Shown here in pieces: positions 34,202 through 42,329 of a DNA stretch of 64,000 nt. Source of the stretch: Thioclava marina. GTDB lineage: Bacteria > Pseudomonadota > Alphaproteobacteria > Rhodobacterales > Rhodobacteraceae. Position 1 is the stretch's first letter; every line of letters starts with the position of its first letter. The position numbers were made by a program, and so were the translations under genes. Location: positions 1,116,001 to 1,180,000 of the forward strand of contig NZ_MPZS01000001.1 in the NCBI RefSeq assembly GCF_002020135.1, given 5' to 3'. A model generated the notes under the pieces. It was given only the letters and a program-made list of their open reading frames with translations, had not been told where the DNA came from and ran no database searches.

Positions 34202-34662
34202 ACCGGAAGCGCCGTCGTCGAGAGCACGCATTTGAGCGAGAAGCTCGACTGGATCTGCGCCACGCCGGGCAGGTTCGCGAGCTTCGCCCGGTGCAGCCGC
34301 GCGAAATCCTCGGCGTCCTCGGCCACCACCTTCAACAGGTAATCCGCCGCCCCCGCCATCAGGTGACATTCGAGCACCTCGGGCACCTTGCGCACCGCCC
34401 CCTCGAACGCATCCAGCACCTCGTCGGCCTGGCTCGAAAGCTTGATCTCGACATAGACGGTCGTGGTCCGGCCCAGCTTGCGCGGATTCAAAAGCGCCAC
34501 GTAATCGCGGATATAGCCGTCTTCCTCGAGGCGCTGCACACGCCGATGACAGGCCGAGGGTGAGAGGTTCACCCGTTCGCTCAGTTCGGCATTCGAGATT
34601 CGCCCCTGTTTCTGCAACACCGTCAAAAGCCGGCGATCCGTCGCGTCCAGCTTGTCGCTCAT
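34198..34662 (-). CDS. Lrp/AsnC-family regulator, probable activator of ald
   Basis: 154 residues from ATG 34662 (MSDKLDATDRRLLTVLQKQG). Helix-turn-helix SNAELSERVNLSPSACHRRV, RLEEDGYIRDYVALLNP, and the RAM ligand-binding domain (VLECHLMAGAADYLLKVV). Divergent from alanine dehydrogenase, whose genes are regularly controlled by an adjacent Lrp-type protein (AldR/BkdR type) that responds to amino acids. An in-frame extension to 34749 lacks homology. Confidence 0.92.
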   Translation of the reverse strand: MSDKLDATDRRLLTVLQKQGRISNAELSERVNLSPSACHRRVQRLEEDGYIRDYVALLNPRKLGRTTTVYVEIKLSSQADEVLDAFEGAVRKVPEVLECHLMAGAADYLLKVVAEDAEDFARLHRAKLANLPGVAQIQSSFSLKCVLSTTALPV

Positions 34663-34805
34663 GCAATTTCCTGCCGGTTTAATGCCATTGCGCCGAAGAT
34701 ACGGGCGCAGCGCCCCGGCAGCAATCGCGAATTGGCAAAGCACTTGCATGTGACGGACCCGATACTGGGCGCAGGACGTTCCAATCGCATTGAGGAGGAA
34801 ACGCG

Positions 34806-35930
34806 ATGAAGATCGGATCGGTGCGCGAGATCAAGGCGCAGGAATTTCGGGTCGGGCTGACCCCGGCGGCGGCGGCCGAAGCCGTGGCGCATGGCCATGA
34901 GGTTCTCATCGAAGCCGGGGCCGGTGCGGGCGCAGGTTTTGCCGACAGCGACTACGAGGCGGCGGGCGCGACGATCGTAGCCGATGCCGAAACCGTCTTC
35001 GCGCAGGCCGACATGATCGTGAAGGTGAAGGAGCCGCAGGCCTCCGAGCGCAAGATGCTGCGCGAAGGTCAGATCCTCTTCACCTATCTTCACCTTGCCG
35101 CCGACGAAGCGCAGGCGAAGGACCTGATGGCATCGGGGGCGACCTGCATCGCCTACGAGACCGTGACCGCCAAGGATGGAACCCTGCCGCTTCTGGCGCC
35201 GATGTCCGAGGTTGCGGGCCGTCTTGCGCCGCAGATGGGCGCGTGGACGCTGCAAAAGGCCAATGGCGGACGCGGCGTGCTGATGGGTGGCGTGCCCGGC
35301 GTGGCCCCTGCGAAAGTCGTGGTGATCGGCGGCGGCGTCGTGGGCACCAATGCCGCGCGCGTGGCTGCCGGGATGGGCGCTGATGTGACCGTGCTCGACA
35401 AATCGCTGCCGCGCCTGCGCTATCTCGACGACACGTTTGGCGGGCTCTTCCGCACCGCCTATTCCTCCAAAGCCGAGACCGAGGCGCTGGTCGCCAGCGC
35501 CGATATGGTGATCGGTGCGGTGCTGATCCCCGGCGCGGCCGCGCCCAAGCTGATCACCCGCGAGATGCTCAAGACGATGAAACCGGGTGCCGCGATCGTC
35601 GACGTCGCGATCGATCAGGGCGGGTGCGCCGAAACCTCGCGCGCTACCACTCATGACGATCCTGTCTTCGAAGTCGATGGCGTGATGCATTACTGCGTGG
35701 CGAACATGCCTGGCGCTGTGGCGCGCACCTCGACCCTCGCGCTCTCGAACGCGACGCAGCCTTTCCTGATCGCGTTGGCCGACAAGGGTTGGGAACGCGC
35801 CTGCGCCGAAGATCCGCATCTCGCGGCGGGCCTCAACGTCCATGCCGGGATGATCACCCATGCGGCGGTGGCCGAAGCGCTCGGACTGCCGCTCAACGAC
35901 ACGCAGACGCTGCTGCACGCGGCCGAGTGA
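34806..35930 (+). CDS. ald: Alanine dehydrogenase
   Basis: NAD-dependent deamination of L-alanine to pyruvate and ammonia. 374 residues. R15, K75 (KVKEP) and H96 (TYLHLA), the pyruvate-binding and catalytic residues of the family, are at their canonical positions; the Rossmann motif is VVVIGGGVVGTNAARVA, and IPGAAAPKLI and VDVAIDQGGCAETS complete the signature. Strong ribosome-binding site GAGGAGGAAACGCG before ATG. A bidirectional terminator follows. Confidence 0.97.
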   Translation: MKIGSVREIKAQEFRVGLTPAAAAEAVAHGHEVLIEAGAGAGAGFADSDYEAAGATIVADAETVFAQADMIVKVKEPQASERKMLREGQILFTYLHLAADEAQAKDLMASGATCIAYETVTAKDGTLPLLAPMSEVAGRLAPQMGAWTLQKANGGRGVLMGGVPGVAPAKVVVIGGGVVGTNAARVAAGMGADVTVLDKSLPRLRYLDDTFGGLFRTAYSSKAETEALVASADMVIGAVLIPGAAAPKLITREMLKTMKPGAAIVDVAIDQGGCAETSRATTHDDPVFEVDGVMHYCVANMPGAVARTSTLALSNATQPFLIALADKGWERACAEDPHLAAGLNVHAGMITHAAVAEALGLPLNDTQTLLHAAE

Positions 35931-35949
35931 GCGCTTCTCTCGCACAAGC

Positions 35950-35978
35950 AAAAGGCCCGGGGAATTCCCGGGCCTTTT
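35950..35978. terminator. Bidirectional terminator between ald and mscL
   Basis: Perfect 12-bp stem AAAAGGCCCGGG (35950-35961) / CCCGGGCCTTTT (35967-35978) with a 5-base loop, between convergent genes. Confidence 0.93.
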
Positions 35979-35993
35979 CGTCTCTCTCGCGCC

Positions 35994-36416
35994 TTATTTC
36001 TTGAGCGCGTCGCGGATCTCGAGAAGCACGTCGAGCTCGCTCGGGCCGGTCGGCACCTCAGGCGCCACATCGTCGGGCTTCTCCGCCGCCGCCTTGATCC
36101 GGTTGACCATCTTGACCAGCAGGAACACGACGAAGGCGATGATCAGGAAGTTGATCACGGCCGTGATGAAAGCCCCATAGGCGAAGACCGGCGCCCCCGC
36201 TTCGCGTGCCGCCGCCAGCGAGGCGTATTCGCCCTCGCCAAGATTGACGAACAGGTTCGAGAAATCGATCCCGCCCGTGATCACCCCGATGATCGGGTTG
36301 ATCAGATCGCCCACCAGCGACGTCACGATCGCGGTGAAGGCCGCGCCGATGATGATGCCGACGGCCATGTCCATGACATTGCCCTTGGCAATGAAATCCT
36401 TGAATTCTTGAATCAT
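35994..36416 (-). CDS. mscL: Large-conductance mechanosensitive channel
   Basis: Pentameric emergency release channel against osmotic downshock. 140 residues: N-terminal amphipathic helix [22 protein letters not shown]1 gate [21 protein letters not shown], a periplasmic loop, TM2 [20 protein letters not shown] and a cytoplasmic helix ([14 protein letters not shown]). Length and motifs are standard. Confidence 0.97.
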   Translation of the reverse strand: MIQEFKDFIAKGNVMDMAVGIIIGAAFTAIVTSLVGDLINPIIGVITGGIDFSNLFVNLGEGEYASLAAAREAGAPVFAYGAFITAVINFLIIAFVVFLLVKMVNRIKAAAEKPDDVAPEVPTGPSELDVLLEIRDALKK

Positions 36417-36538
36417 TCGCTGCCCCTAATTTTGCAGTTCGCGCCATGCGATTTGCGAACCGTAACACGGGCTGCGCGCTGCGGCACCTTTTCGTTACGG
36501 GGAAAATTTGCTTGGGTGACGCAAATTCAGGAGGTCCC

Positions 36539-37234
36539 ATGTCCGATCTATCGCAATTTCCGATCACCCGCCGATGGCCCGCCGCCGATCCCGACGTGAT
36601 CCAGCTTTATTCCCTGCCGACGCCGAACGGGGTGAAGGTCTCGATCATGCTTGAGGAGACGGGCCTTCCCTATGAGCCCCATCTCGTGCGGTTCAGCGAG
36701 AACGACCAGATGACGCCGGAGTTTCTCTCGCTCAACCCCAACAACAAGATCCCGGCGATCATCGACCCGAATGGCCCTGAGGGCGCGCCTCTTCCGCTTT
36801 TCGAGAGCGGGGCGATCCTGATCTATCTTGCAGAAAAGACCGGGCAACTTTTGCCGCAGGCGCAGCGCTACGAGGTGCTGCAATGGCTGATGTTCCAGAT
36901 GGGCGGGATCGGCCCGATGTTCGGTCAGCTCGGATTTTTCCATAAGTTCGCAGGCTCCGAGATCGAGGATCCGCGCCCGAAAGAGCGCTATCGCGCCGAA
37001 GTGGAACGGCTTCTGAAGGTACTCGACGGGGCGCTTGAGGGACGCGACTGGATCGCAGGCGACTACTCCATTGCCGATATCGCGATCTGCCCTTGGCTGC
37101 GCACCCTGCGCGAGATCTACATGGCGACCGAGATCACCGGGTGGGACGACCTGAAGAACGTGCCGGCCTATCTCGATCGTTTTCTGGCGCGTCCGGCCGT
37201 TCAACGCGGTCTGGATATCCCAAAGCGCGACTGA
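36539..37234 (+). CDS. Glutathione S-transferase family protein (YfcG/Ure2-like)
   Basis: 231 residues. Thioredoxin-like N-terminal domain with IQLYSLPTPNGVKVSIMLEE, the cis-Pro segment NNKIPAIIDP and LFESGAILIYLAEKTG; then the helical domain (ADIAICPWLRTL). The TPNG loop and overall pattern match the disulfide-bond oxidoreductase branch (YfcG-like). ATG 36539 follows AGGAGGTCCC, a strong ribosome-binding site. Confidence 0.92.
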   Translation: MSDLSQFPITRRWPAADPDVIQLYSLPTPNGVKVSIMLEETGLPYEPHLVRFSENDQMTPEFLSLNPNNKIPAIIDPNGPEGAPLPLFESGAILIYLAEKTGQLLPQAQRYEVLQWLMFQMGGIGPMFGQLGFFHKFAGSEIEDPRPKERYRAEVERLLKVLDGALEGRDWIAGDYSIADIAICPWLRTLREIYMATEITGWDDLKNVPAYLDRFLARPAVQRGLDIPKRD

Positions 37235-37237
37235 GGC

Positions 37238-37861
37238 TCAGCTATCGCGGCGCCGCACCTCATCGACGAGGCGACGGGCCGCACCGGCGACGGAGCGCAA
37301 CAGATCTCCCTGCCTCCGCGCCGCAAGCGGCATTGCCGCCAGCCCGTCACTAAGGCGTGCGCGCGCCTCCTGCCGGGCGCTCTCGGCCAGTGTCGCGGGT
37401 TCGAAGCGCAGGGCGTCGCGCGCCTGTGCCAACAGGTCGCGATCCTCTTCGAGCCAGCCGAAATGCTCGGGTATCTGCAACATCGTGCGCAGCTTGCGCT
37501 GCGCGGTGTGGATCCGCTCACTGGCCGCGTCGCGCCGGTCCGCATGAAAACCAAGCTCCAGCGGCAAGGTCTCGGCCAGACTATCGCGTTCCTCCCTCAG
37601 CCCATCGGCCGCGCCCATCAGCGCCTGCGCCGTTTCGGCATCGACTTCGCCTGCGTCATCCTCGCAGCCCGCGATCATCTCGTCGAGCTGGCCCAGACGA
37701 TGCCGCGCGATGATTTCGGCGGCCTCCGCGTGGGCAAGATCAGCGGACGCCCTGCGAAGATCGTCCAGTGTCCGTTCCATCGGCAGAAGGCCGGACGGCG
37801 CACATAGCGCGATATCAATCGGGCGGGGGCCCGGATCGACCCCCTCAAATTGGTGGAGCAT
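37238..37861 (-). CDS. Unknown helical protein
   Basis: 207 residues from ATG 37861, which has AGGAGGG at good distance. No recognised family. The protein is rich in Ala, Arg, Glu and Leu with heptad-like stretches (ADLAHAEAAEIIARHRLGQLDEMI; AADGLREERDSLAETLPLEL; ERIHTAQRKLRTML), so an all-helical, partly coiled-coil soluble protein is likely. No signal peptide or membrane helix. Stops 3 bp after the convergent GST gene's stop and is separated by ~100 bp from suhB upstream. Presence of a strong ribosome-binding site supports expression. Confidence 0.7.
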   Translation of the reverse strand: MLHQFEGVDPGPRPIDIALCAPSGLLPMERTLDDLRRASADLAHAEAAEIIARHRLGQLDEMIAGCEDDAGEVDAETAQALMGAADGLREERDSLAETLPLELGFHADRRDAASERIHTAQRKLRTMLQIPEHFGWLEEDRDLLAQARDALRFEPATLAESARQEARARLSDGLAAMPLAARRQGDLLRSVAGAARRLVDEVRRRDS

Positions 37862-37966
37862 GGCAGCATCCCTCCTATGGCAGCCCGGACAGGCTGGCAC
37901 AGGGGAATGAACGAAGAGTGAACAAATATGCCCACCTTTCGCACAACGCCAGAAATAGAAGTGATA

Positions 37967-38758
37967 TCAGTCGTTTGTGCGGATCGTTTTCGCAAGCGTC
38001 GGGAACATCTCGGCATTGGCCGCGATCACCGACCCCGATTCGAGAACCGATCGACCCTCGCGCACGGCCTCGACGAAGCCACCGGCTTCCTTCACCAGAA
38101 TCAGGCCCGCAGCGATATCCCAGGCATTCAGCCCACGCTCCCAATAGCCCTCGTAGCGGCCAGCGGCCACATAAGCCAGATCGAGCGCCGCCGAGCCCCA
38201 GCGCCGCACGCCCGCACATTGCGGCATCAGCTTGGCAAGGTCCTGGAGCGTCGCGGGAAGGGTCGATTTGCCACCGAAAGGCACACCGGTCGCGAAGATC
38301 GACTCGATCATCCGGTTGCGGCCCGAGACGCGCAGGCGGGTCTCGTTCATGTAAGCGCCCAAGCCCTTCTCGGCGTAATACATCTCGTCTTTCGCCGCAT
38401 CGAAGATCACGCCGGCGATAACCTCGCCCTTGTGCTCGAGCGCGATCGAGATCGCCCAATGCGGCAGACCGTGCAGGAAGTTCGTGGTGCCGTCGAGCGG
38501 GTCGACGATCCAGCGGCGCGTCGGATCTTCACCGTCTTCCTCGCCGGTTTCCTCACCGATCCAGCCATAGGAGGGGCGCGCCGTACGCAGCTCTTCCTTG
38601 ATGATGCGCTCGGCCTCGCGATCGGCTTTCGACACGAAGTCACCCGGCCCCTTGGACGAGACCTGAAGGTTCTCGACCTCGCGGAAATCCTTTACCAGCG
38701 AGCGGCCTGCCTTGCGGGCGGCCTTGATCATCAGGTTGAGGTTTGCGCTGCCTTGCAT
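37967..38758 (-). CDS. suhB: Inositol-1-monophosphatase family protein
   Basis: Mg2+-dependent phosphatase; in E. coli SuhB also assists rRNA transcription antitermination. 263 residues with the family motifs in order: VSKADREAERII, GEETGEED (metal Glu), WIVDPLDGTTNFLHG (metal DPLD), RRWGSAALDLAYVAAG and GLNAWDIAAGLILVKEAGG. All metal ligands are present. Free-standing; upstream gap holds a dispersed repeat copy. Confidence 0.94.
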   Translation of the reverse strand: MQGSANLNLMIKAARKAGRSLVKDFREVENLQVSSKGPGDFVSKADREAERIIKEELRTARPSYGWIGEETGEEDGEDPTRRWIVDPLDGTTNFLHGLPHWAISIALEHKGEVIAGVIFDAAKDEMYYAEKGLGAYMNETRLRVSGRNRMIESIFATGVPFGGKSTLPATLQDLAKLMPQCAGVRRWGSAALDLAYVAAGRYEGYWERGLNAWDIAAGLILVKEAGGFVEAVREGRSVLESGSVIAANAEMFPTLAKTIRTND

Positions 38759-38834
38759 CTGGGGGCTCCTTCGCGTTTCAAGCGGCTGCCTTACAGGGGT
38801 TGGAGGGAAAATCCAAGGCCTTTGGCGCAGGGTG

Positions 38835-38905
38835 ACGCCCGCGGAGGGGCTCTGCCCCGCTCCCTGCGGGAGTCCCCGCTATATTTCAGCCAATTCGAGG
38901 GCTCA
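38835..38905 (+). repeat. Dispersed intergenic repeat, copy E (diverged), opposite orientation
   Basis: Contains GGGGCTCTGCCCC and CTCCCTGCGGGAG stem-forming words followed by CCCGCTATATTTCAGCCAAT and TCGAGG, the plus-strand equivalent of the GATATTTGAGCCAAG core seen at 56.5 and 61.2 kb. It lies between suhB (upstream side) and the 3' end of the LysR gene. Confidence 0.5.
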
Positions 38906-39808
38906 GGCGCGTTGCAGCTTCACCGGCTCGGTGCGCGCGAGGCGCAGGAAATGCGCCATGAAGGGCTGGGTGGCGTCCTCGGTGCGGGTCGCCGCATAGA
39001 GCCGCTTGGTCAGACCATGTTCGGTGACGGGACGTGTGATGTAATCGGGCTGATATTTCACCTCGCGCAGCACCCAGTCGGGCAGCACCGCCACACCGCG
39101 ATTCGAGGCGACCAGCATCAGGATCACCGCCGTCAGTTCCACCTGCCGCACAGCTTTCGGCTCGACCCGCGCGGGCGTGAGCAACTGGGTGAAAATGTCC
39201 GAGCGGCCCCGGTCGATCGGATAGGTGATCAGCGTCTGATCGGCGAAATCCTCGGCCTCGATAAAGGGTTTCGCGGCCAGCGGAGAATTGGCGGCGGCGA
39301 TGAAGGTCGGCGCATAATCGAAGAGCGGGTTGAAGGTGACGCCCTCGATCTCTTCGGGATCCGAGGAAATCACCAGATCCACCTCTTCGCGCGCAAGCGC
39401 GGGCAGCGCCTTGAAGGCCAGTCCGGGGCGGATATCCACGTCGATATCGGGCCAGGCATGGCGGAAACGCTCCAGCACCGGGAAGAGCCAGTCGAAACAG
39501 GCATGGCACTCGATCGCGATATGCAGCCGCCCGGCGCGCCCGGACCGCAGCGCCTCGAACTCGGCCTCGGTCGCGGCGATCTCGGGCAGGATACGCTCGG
39601 CCAGCCGCAACAGCTTCATCCCCGCCGCCGACAGCTTCAAGGGCTTCGAGCGGCGCACGAACAGCTCCACCCCCGCCTGGTCTTCCAGCCCCTTGATTTG
39701 ATGCGACAGCGCCGATTGTGTTATGTGCAGAACATCCGCCGCCTTCGCGAGCCCGCCCGCATCGTGAATCGCCTTGATCGTGCGCAGGTGCCGGAACTCG
39801 AGATGCAT
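38903..39808 (-). CDS. metR: LysR-family regulator, MetR-like
   Basis: 301 residues from ATG 39808. LysR helix-turn-helix LRTIKAIHDAGGLAKAADVLHITQSALSHQIKGLE, then the periplasmic-binding-protein-like effector domain (HIAIECHACFDWLFPVLERF; VDLVISSDPEEI). The CHACFDWL and the HITQSALSHQ elements match MetR, which activates methionine genes with homocysteine as ligand. It is divergent from metF, a classical MetR target, across 93 bp with two inverted repeats. The frame stays open to 40723 antisense to metF; that is not coding. Confidence 0.9.
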   Translation of the reverse strand: MHLEFRHLRTIKAIHDAGGLAKAADVLHITQSALSHQIKGLEDQAGVELFVRRSKPLKLSAAGMKLLRLAERILPEIAATEAEFEALRSGRAGRLHIAIECHACFDWLFPVLERFRHAWPDIDVDIRPGLAFKALPALAREEVDLVISSDPEEIEGVTFNPLFDYAPTFIAAANSPLAAKPFIEAEDFADQTLITYPIDRGRSDIFTQLLTPARVEPKAVRQVELTAVILMLVASNRGVAVLPDWVLREVKYQPDYITRPVTEHGLTKRLYAATRTEDATQPFMAHFLRLARTEPVKLQRA

Positions 39809-39820
39809 CTTGTAGTTACG

Positions 39821-39855
39821 CTCATAACCATTTTGAGGATTATGAGTTTGTCTCA
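39821..39855. promoter_or_regulatory. Two inverted repeats in the metR-metF gap (MetR sites)
   Basis: CTCATAA (39821-39827), N12, TTATGAG (39840-39846), partly overlapping a second TGAG-N5-CTCA (39843-39855). The first has the T-N11-A-like geometry of LysR-type sites. Position between divergent metR and metF fits autoregulation and metF activation. Confidence 0.6.
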
Positions 39856-39901
39856 CAAAGCCCGATCTGGCACAAGAGAGCGAACGAAAGGACATACTCC
39901 C

Positions 39902-40768
39902 ATGACGACGCCCAAGGTCAGCTTCGAATTCTTCCCGCCCCAGACGCTCGATGCGTCCTTCCGGCTGTGGGAAACCGCGCAGGTTCTGGCGCCGCTCCAG
40001 CCCGAGTTCGTCTCGGTGACCTATGGTGCGGGCGGCACGACGCGCAAGCTCACCCATGAGGCGGTCGGCACGATCCACAAGAATTACGGGCTCAACGTGG
40101 CCGCGCACCTGACCTGCGTGGAGGCGACCCGCGCCGAGACGATGGAGATCGTGAACTCCTATGCCGAAGTGGGCGTGACCGAGATCGTGGCGCTGCGGGG
40201 CGATCCGCCGAAAGGCGCCAAGGGCTTCGTTCCGCATCCCGAAGGCTTTGCGTCGTCGGTCGAGCTGATCGAGGCGCTGGCCGAGGATGGCCGCTTCACG
40301 ATCCGCGCAGGCGCCTACCCCGAGCCGCACCCCGAAGCCGCCGATCCGCTGGCCGACGTGCGCTGGCTCAAGCGCAAGGTCGAGGCGGGCGCAACCTCGG
40401 CGATCACCCAGTTCTTCTTCGAGGCCGAGACCTTCTTCCGCTTCCGCGACGCCTGCGAGCGCGAAGGCATCAACGCCAAGATCATCCCCGGCATCCTGCC
40501 GATCCAGTCCTGGAAGGGCGCGAAGAACTTCGCCCAACGCTGCGGCACCTCCATCCCCGCATGGGTCGAGGAAGCCTTCGAAGCCGCGATCCGCGACGAC
40601 CGCGAGCAGCTGCTGGCCACCGCGCTGTGCACCGAGCTTTGCGACAAGCTGATCGAGGGCGGCGTGGAAGACCTGCATTTCTACACGCTCAACCGCCCCG
40701 GCCTGACCCGCGACGTCTGCCACGCGCTGGGTGTGACGCCCGAAGCGGTGCTGGAGAACGTCGCCTGA
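39902..40768 (+). CDS. metF: 5,10-Methylenetetrahydrofolate reductase
   Basis: Makes 5-methyltetrahydrofolate for methionine synthesis. 288 residues, typical MetF length; marks are VSFEFFPPQT (catalytic Glu), VSVTYGAGGTTR, HLTCVEATRAE, IVALRGDPPKG, AGAYPEPHPEA and ITQFFFEAETFFRF. FAD-dependent TIM barrel, cytosolic. Likely controlled by the divergent MetR-like protein. A terminator follows the stop. Confidence 0.96.
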   Translation: MTTPKVSFEFFPPQTLDASFRLWETAQVLAPLQPEFVSVTYGAGGTTRKLTHEAVGTIHKNYGLNVAAHLTCVEATRAETMEIVNSYAEVGVTEIVALRGDPPKGAKGFVPHPEGFASSVELIEALAEDGRFTIRAGAYPEPHPEAADPLADVRWLKRKVEAGATSAITQFFFEAETFFRFRDACEREGINAKIIPGILPIQSWKGAKNFAQRCGTSIPAWVEEAFEAAIRDDREQLLATALCTELCDKLIEGGVEDLHFYTLNRPGLTRDVCHALGVTPEAVLENVA

Positions 40769-40796
40769 AAGGGTGGTGGAGCGGAGTGAGTGGAGG

Positions 40797-40817
40797 GGGC
40801 CCGGCTGGGCCCTTTTT
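40797..40817 (+). terminator. Rho-independent terminator of metF
   Basis: Stem GGGCCC / GGGCCC (self-complementary arms, 40797-40802 and 40807-40812) with loop GGCT, then TTTTT. 29 bp after the metF stop. Confidence 0.75.
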
Positions 40818-40911
40818 CTTTGGCTGGGGGCGGGTGTGCGATGTCAGCTTTGCGGGACGGAGCGGACCTTCGGCATCCGGCAATCAATGTCCGCTCGGCT
40901 TGCCATACTCC

Positions 40912-41592
40912 CTAAAATAGGTTCAGATCTTGAAGAAATTTCGCCTTAGGCTCGCAAGATTTGAATGGGCTTTCAAACAGTAGCTGAGGCCGTTCGACTG
41001 CCTGAAATTCCATGTGGCGAGGCGACCAATTGAACACGTCTATATCACCGCCATCTTCAACGAGAAGTAGGCCATGAAAATACCAAGTGTCTCCAATTTT
41101 GTAACCTGACCCTGTTGTATAGAAGGACAAGCCGCGCAGTCCCATGATGGATCCTAGTTCTCTCTCTATCGGACTGTGTTCACCAATGCAGAATGCACGG
41201 CCCGAAGATATTTCCACGGCGCTTGAGTAAGCGAGTGGAACCATAGCTAGCGACCAAACTCCGACTAACACAGGAAACATGTAAACGCCGAATGCAACCA
41301 ATCTTGCTTTTTTCCCAACGGTTGAGATCAACAGAAAGGATGAGGCACACGCTGTCGTCAGAGCAGTCCCGTGCAGGAAGACCAACTTTGTTCCGCCGCC
41401 CGACAGCGCCATCATAACGAGGGTCACAAACGTCCCGGCGATTAAAATCACCAGAGCAAGGACCGTCGCAAAAACTACCGGCATTTTCCGATGGCTAACG
41501 ATTGAGAGCACCAATATGGTTATTGGCATCAAGGGCAAAACAGCAATCGTCCATTCGAACCAAGTTGCCTTGGGCAGTGATGGATCGGTCAA
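40912..41592 (-). CDS. Unknown membrane protein in an AT-richer islet; start uncertain
   Basis: 226 residues from TTG 41592, an unconvincing start with no ribosome-binding site. The frame remains open upstream to a TAG at about 41679 and encodes a good hydrophobic helix there (AALVGAAIITLGFIPVP), so the real protein probably begins nearer 41667, where an ATT codon lies 8 bases after a perfect AGGAGG; an ATG at 41657 is out of frame. Four or more membrane helices (WTIAVLPLMPITILVLSIVS; VVFATVLALVILIAGTFVTL; VAFGVYMFPVLVGVWSLAMV) precede a soluble tail. Codon use and base composition are less GC-rich than the neighbours. No family recognised. Confidence 0.6.
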   Translation of the reverse strand: MTDPSLPKATWFEWTIAVLPLMPITILVLSIVSHRKMPVVFATVLALVILIAGTFVTLVMMALSGGGTKLVFLHGTALTTACASSFLLISTVGKKARLVAFGVYMFPVLVGVWSLAMVPLAYSSAVEISSGRAFCIGEHSPIERELGSIMGLRGLSFYTTGSGYKIGDTWYFHGLLLVEDGGDIDVFNWSPRHMEFQAVERPQLLFESPFKSCEPKAKFLQDLNLF

Positions 41593-41837
41593 TGGAACCG
41601 GGATAAAGCCAAGAGTAATAATAGCTGCTCCAACAAGAGCTGCATTTCTTTGGGCATTGTAGAGAATACTCGTTTCCTCCTATGCGCTGGCCACCAACGC
41701 GCCAATTCGATATTCCGCATATCGGACGTTGGCGGCAACGCAGGATTTTTGCAAGGTGGGCTCGAAGCCGCCACTCGCCCCCCTTCCCTTTCCGCGCCGC
41801 CACGATAGCTTAAGGCCCGACACGGAAAGGACCCCAC

Positions 41838-42329
41838 ATGCCAGACCAATATTTCGCCGAAGGCCCGGAAGACTTCCTCCCGCTCGAGGAGGTGCTCTCG
41901 ATGCCGGGGCTCGACTATATCCGCAAGATGGTCTCCGGCGAGGTGCCCTCGCCCACCGTGCAGAAGCTGATGGCCTACCGCATCACCCAAGCCGATGAGG
42001 GTCGCGTTACCTGCCGCGGCACGCCCGGCCATCCGCAGACCAACGGCTATGGCGGCATTCACGGCGGCTGGTATGCGATGATGCTCGACACGGTGATGAC
42101 CTGCGCGGTGATCACCGGGCTCAAGAAGGGACAGACCCAGACCACGCTCGAATTCAAGGTCAACCTGATCCGCGCGATCAAGCCCGGGACCGAGGTGATC
42201 GGCCTGGGCCAGCTCGACCATATCGGGCGCTCAACCGGCGTCGCGCGGGGCGAGATCCGGGGCGCCGAGGACGGACGCCTCTACGCCACCGGCACCGCCA
42301 CCTGCTTCATCATGACGCCCGAGCTCTGA
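41838..42329 (+). CDS. PaaI-family (hotdog-fold) acyl-CoA thioesterase
   Basis: 163 residues. Hotdog fold with TQADEGRVTCRGTPGHPQTNGYGGIHGGWYAMMLDTVMTCAVIT, where N68/G-rich HGGWYAMMLD is the substrate/catalytic helix of PaaI-type thioesterases, followed by LEFKVNLIRAIKPGTEV. It likely hydrolyses an aromatic or medium-chain acyl-CoA. ATG 41838 follows GGAAAGGACCCC. The last 99 bp are also read antisense as the end of the DUF2235 gene. Confidence 0.88.
   Translation: MPDQYFAEGPEDFLPLEEVLSMPGLDYIRKMVSGEVPSPTVQKLMAYRITQADEGRVTCRGTPGHPQTNGYGGIHGGWYAMMLDTVMTCAVITGLKKGQTQTTLEFKVNLIRAIKPGTEVIGLGQLDHIGRSTGVARGEIRGAEDGRLYATGTATCFIMTPEL

Noticed and set aside
37928-39901. Long in-frame extension upstream of metF
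   Set aside because: Antisense to suhB and the MetR-like gene; metF homology starts at ATG 39902.
39809-39901. SAM riboswitch before metF
   Set aside because: The gap is short and its inverted repeats fit MetR sites; no riboswitch-like stem arrangement is visible.
38886-40723. Extension of the LysR reading frame antisense to metF
   Set aside because: LysR homology begins at ATG 39808; the rest is a shadow.
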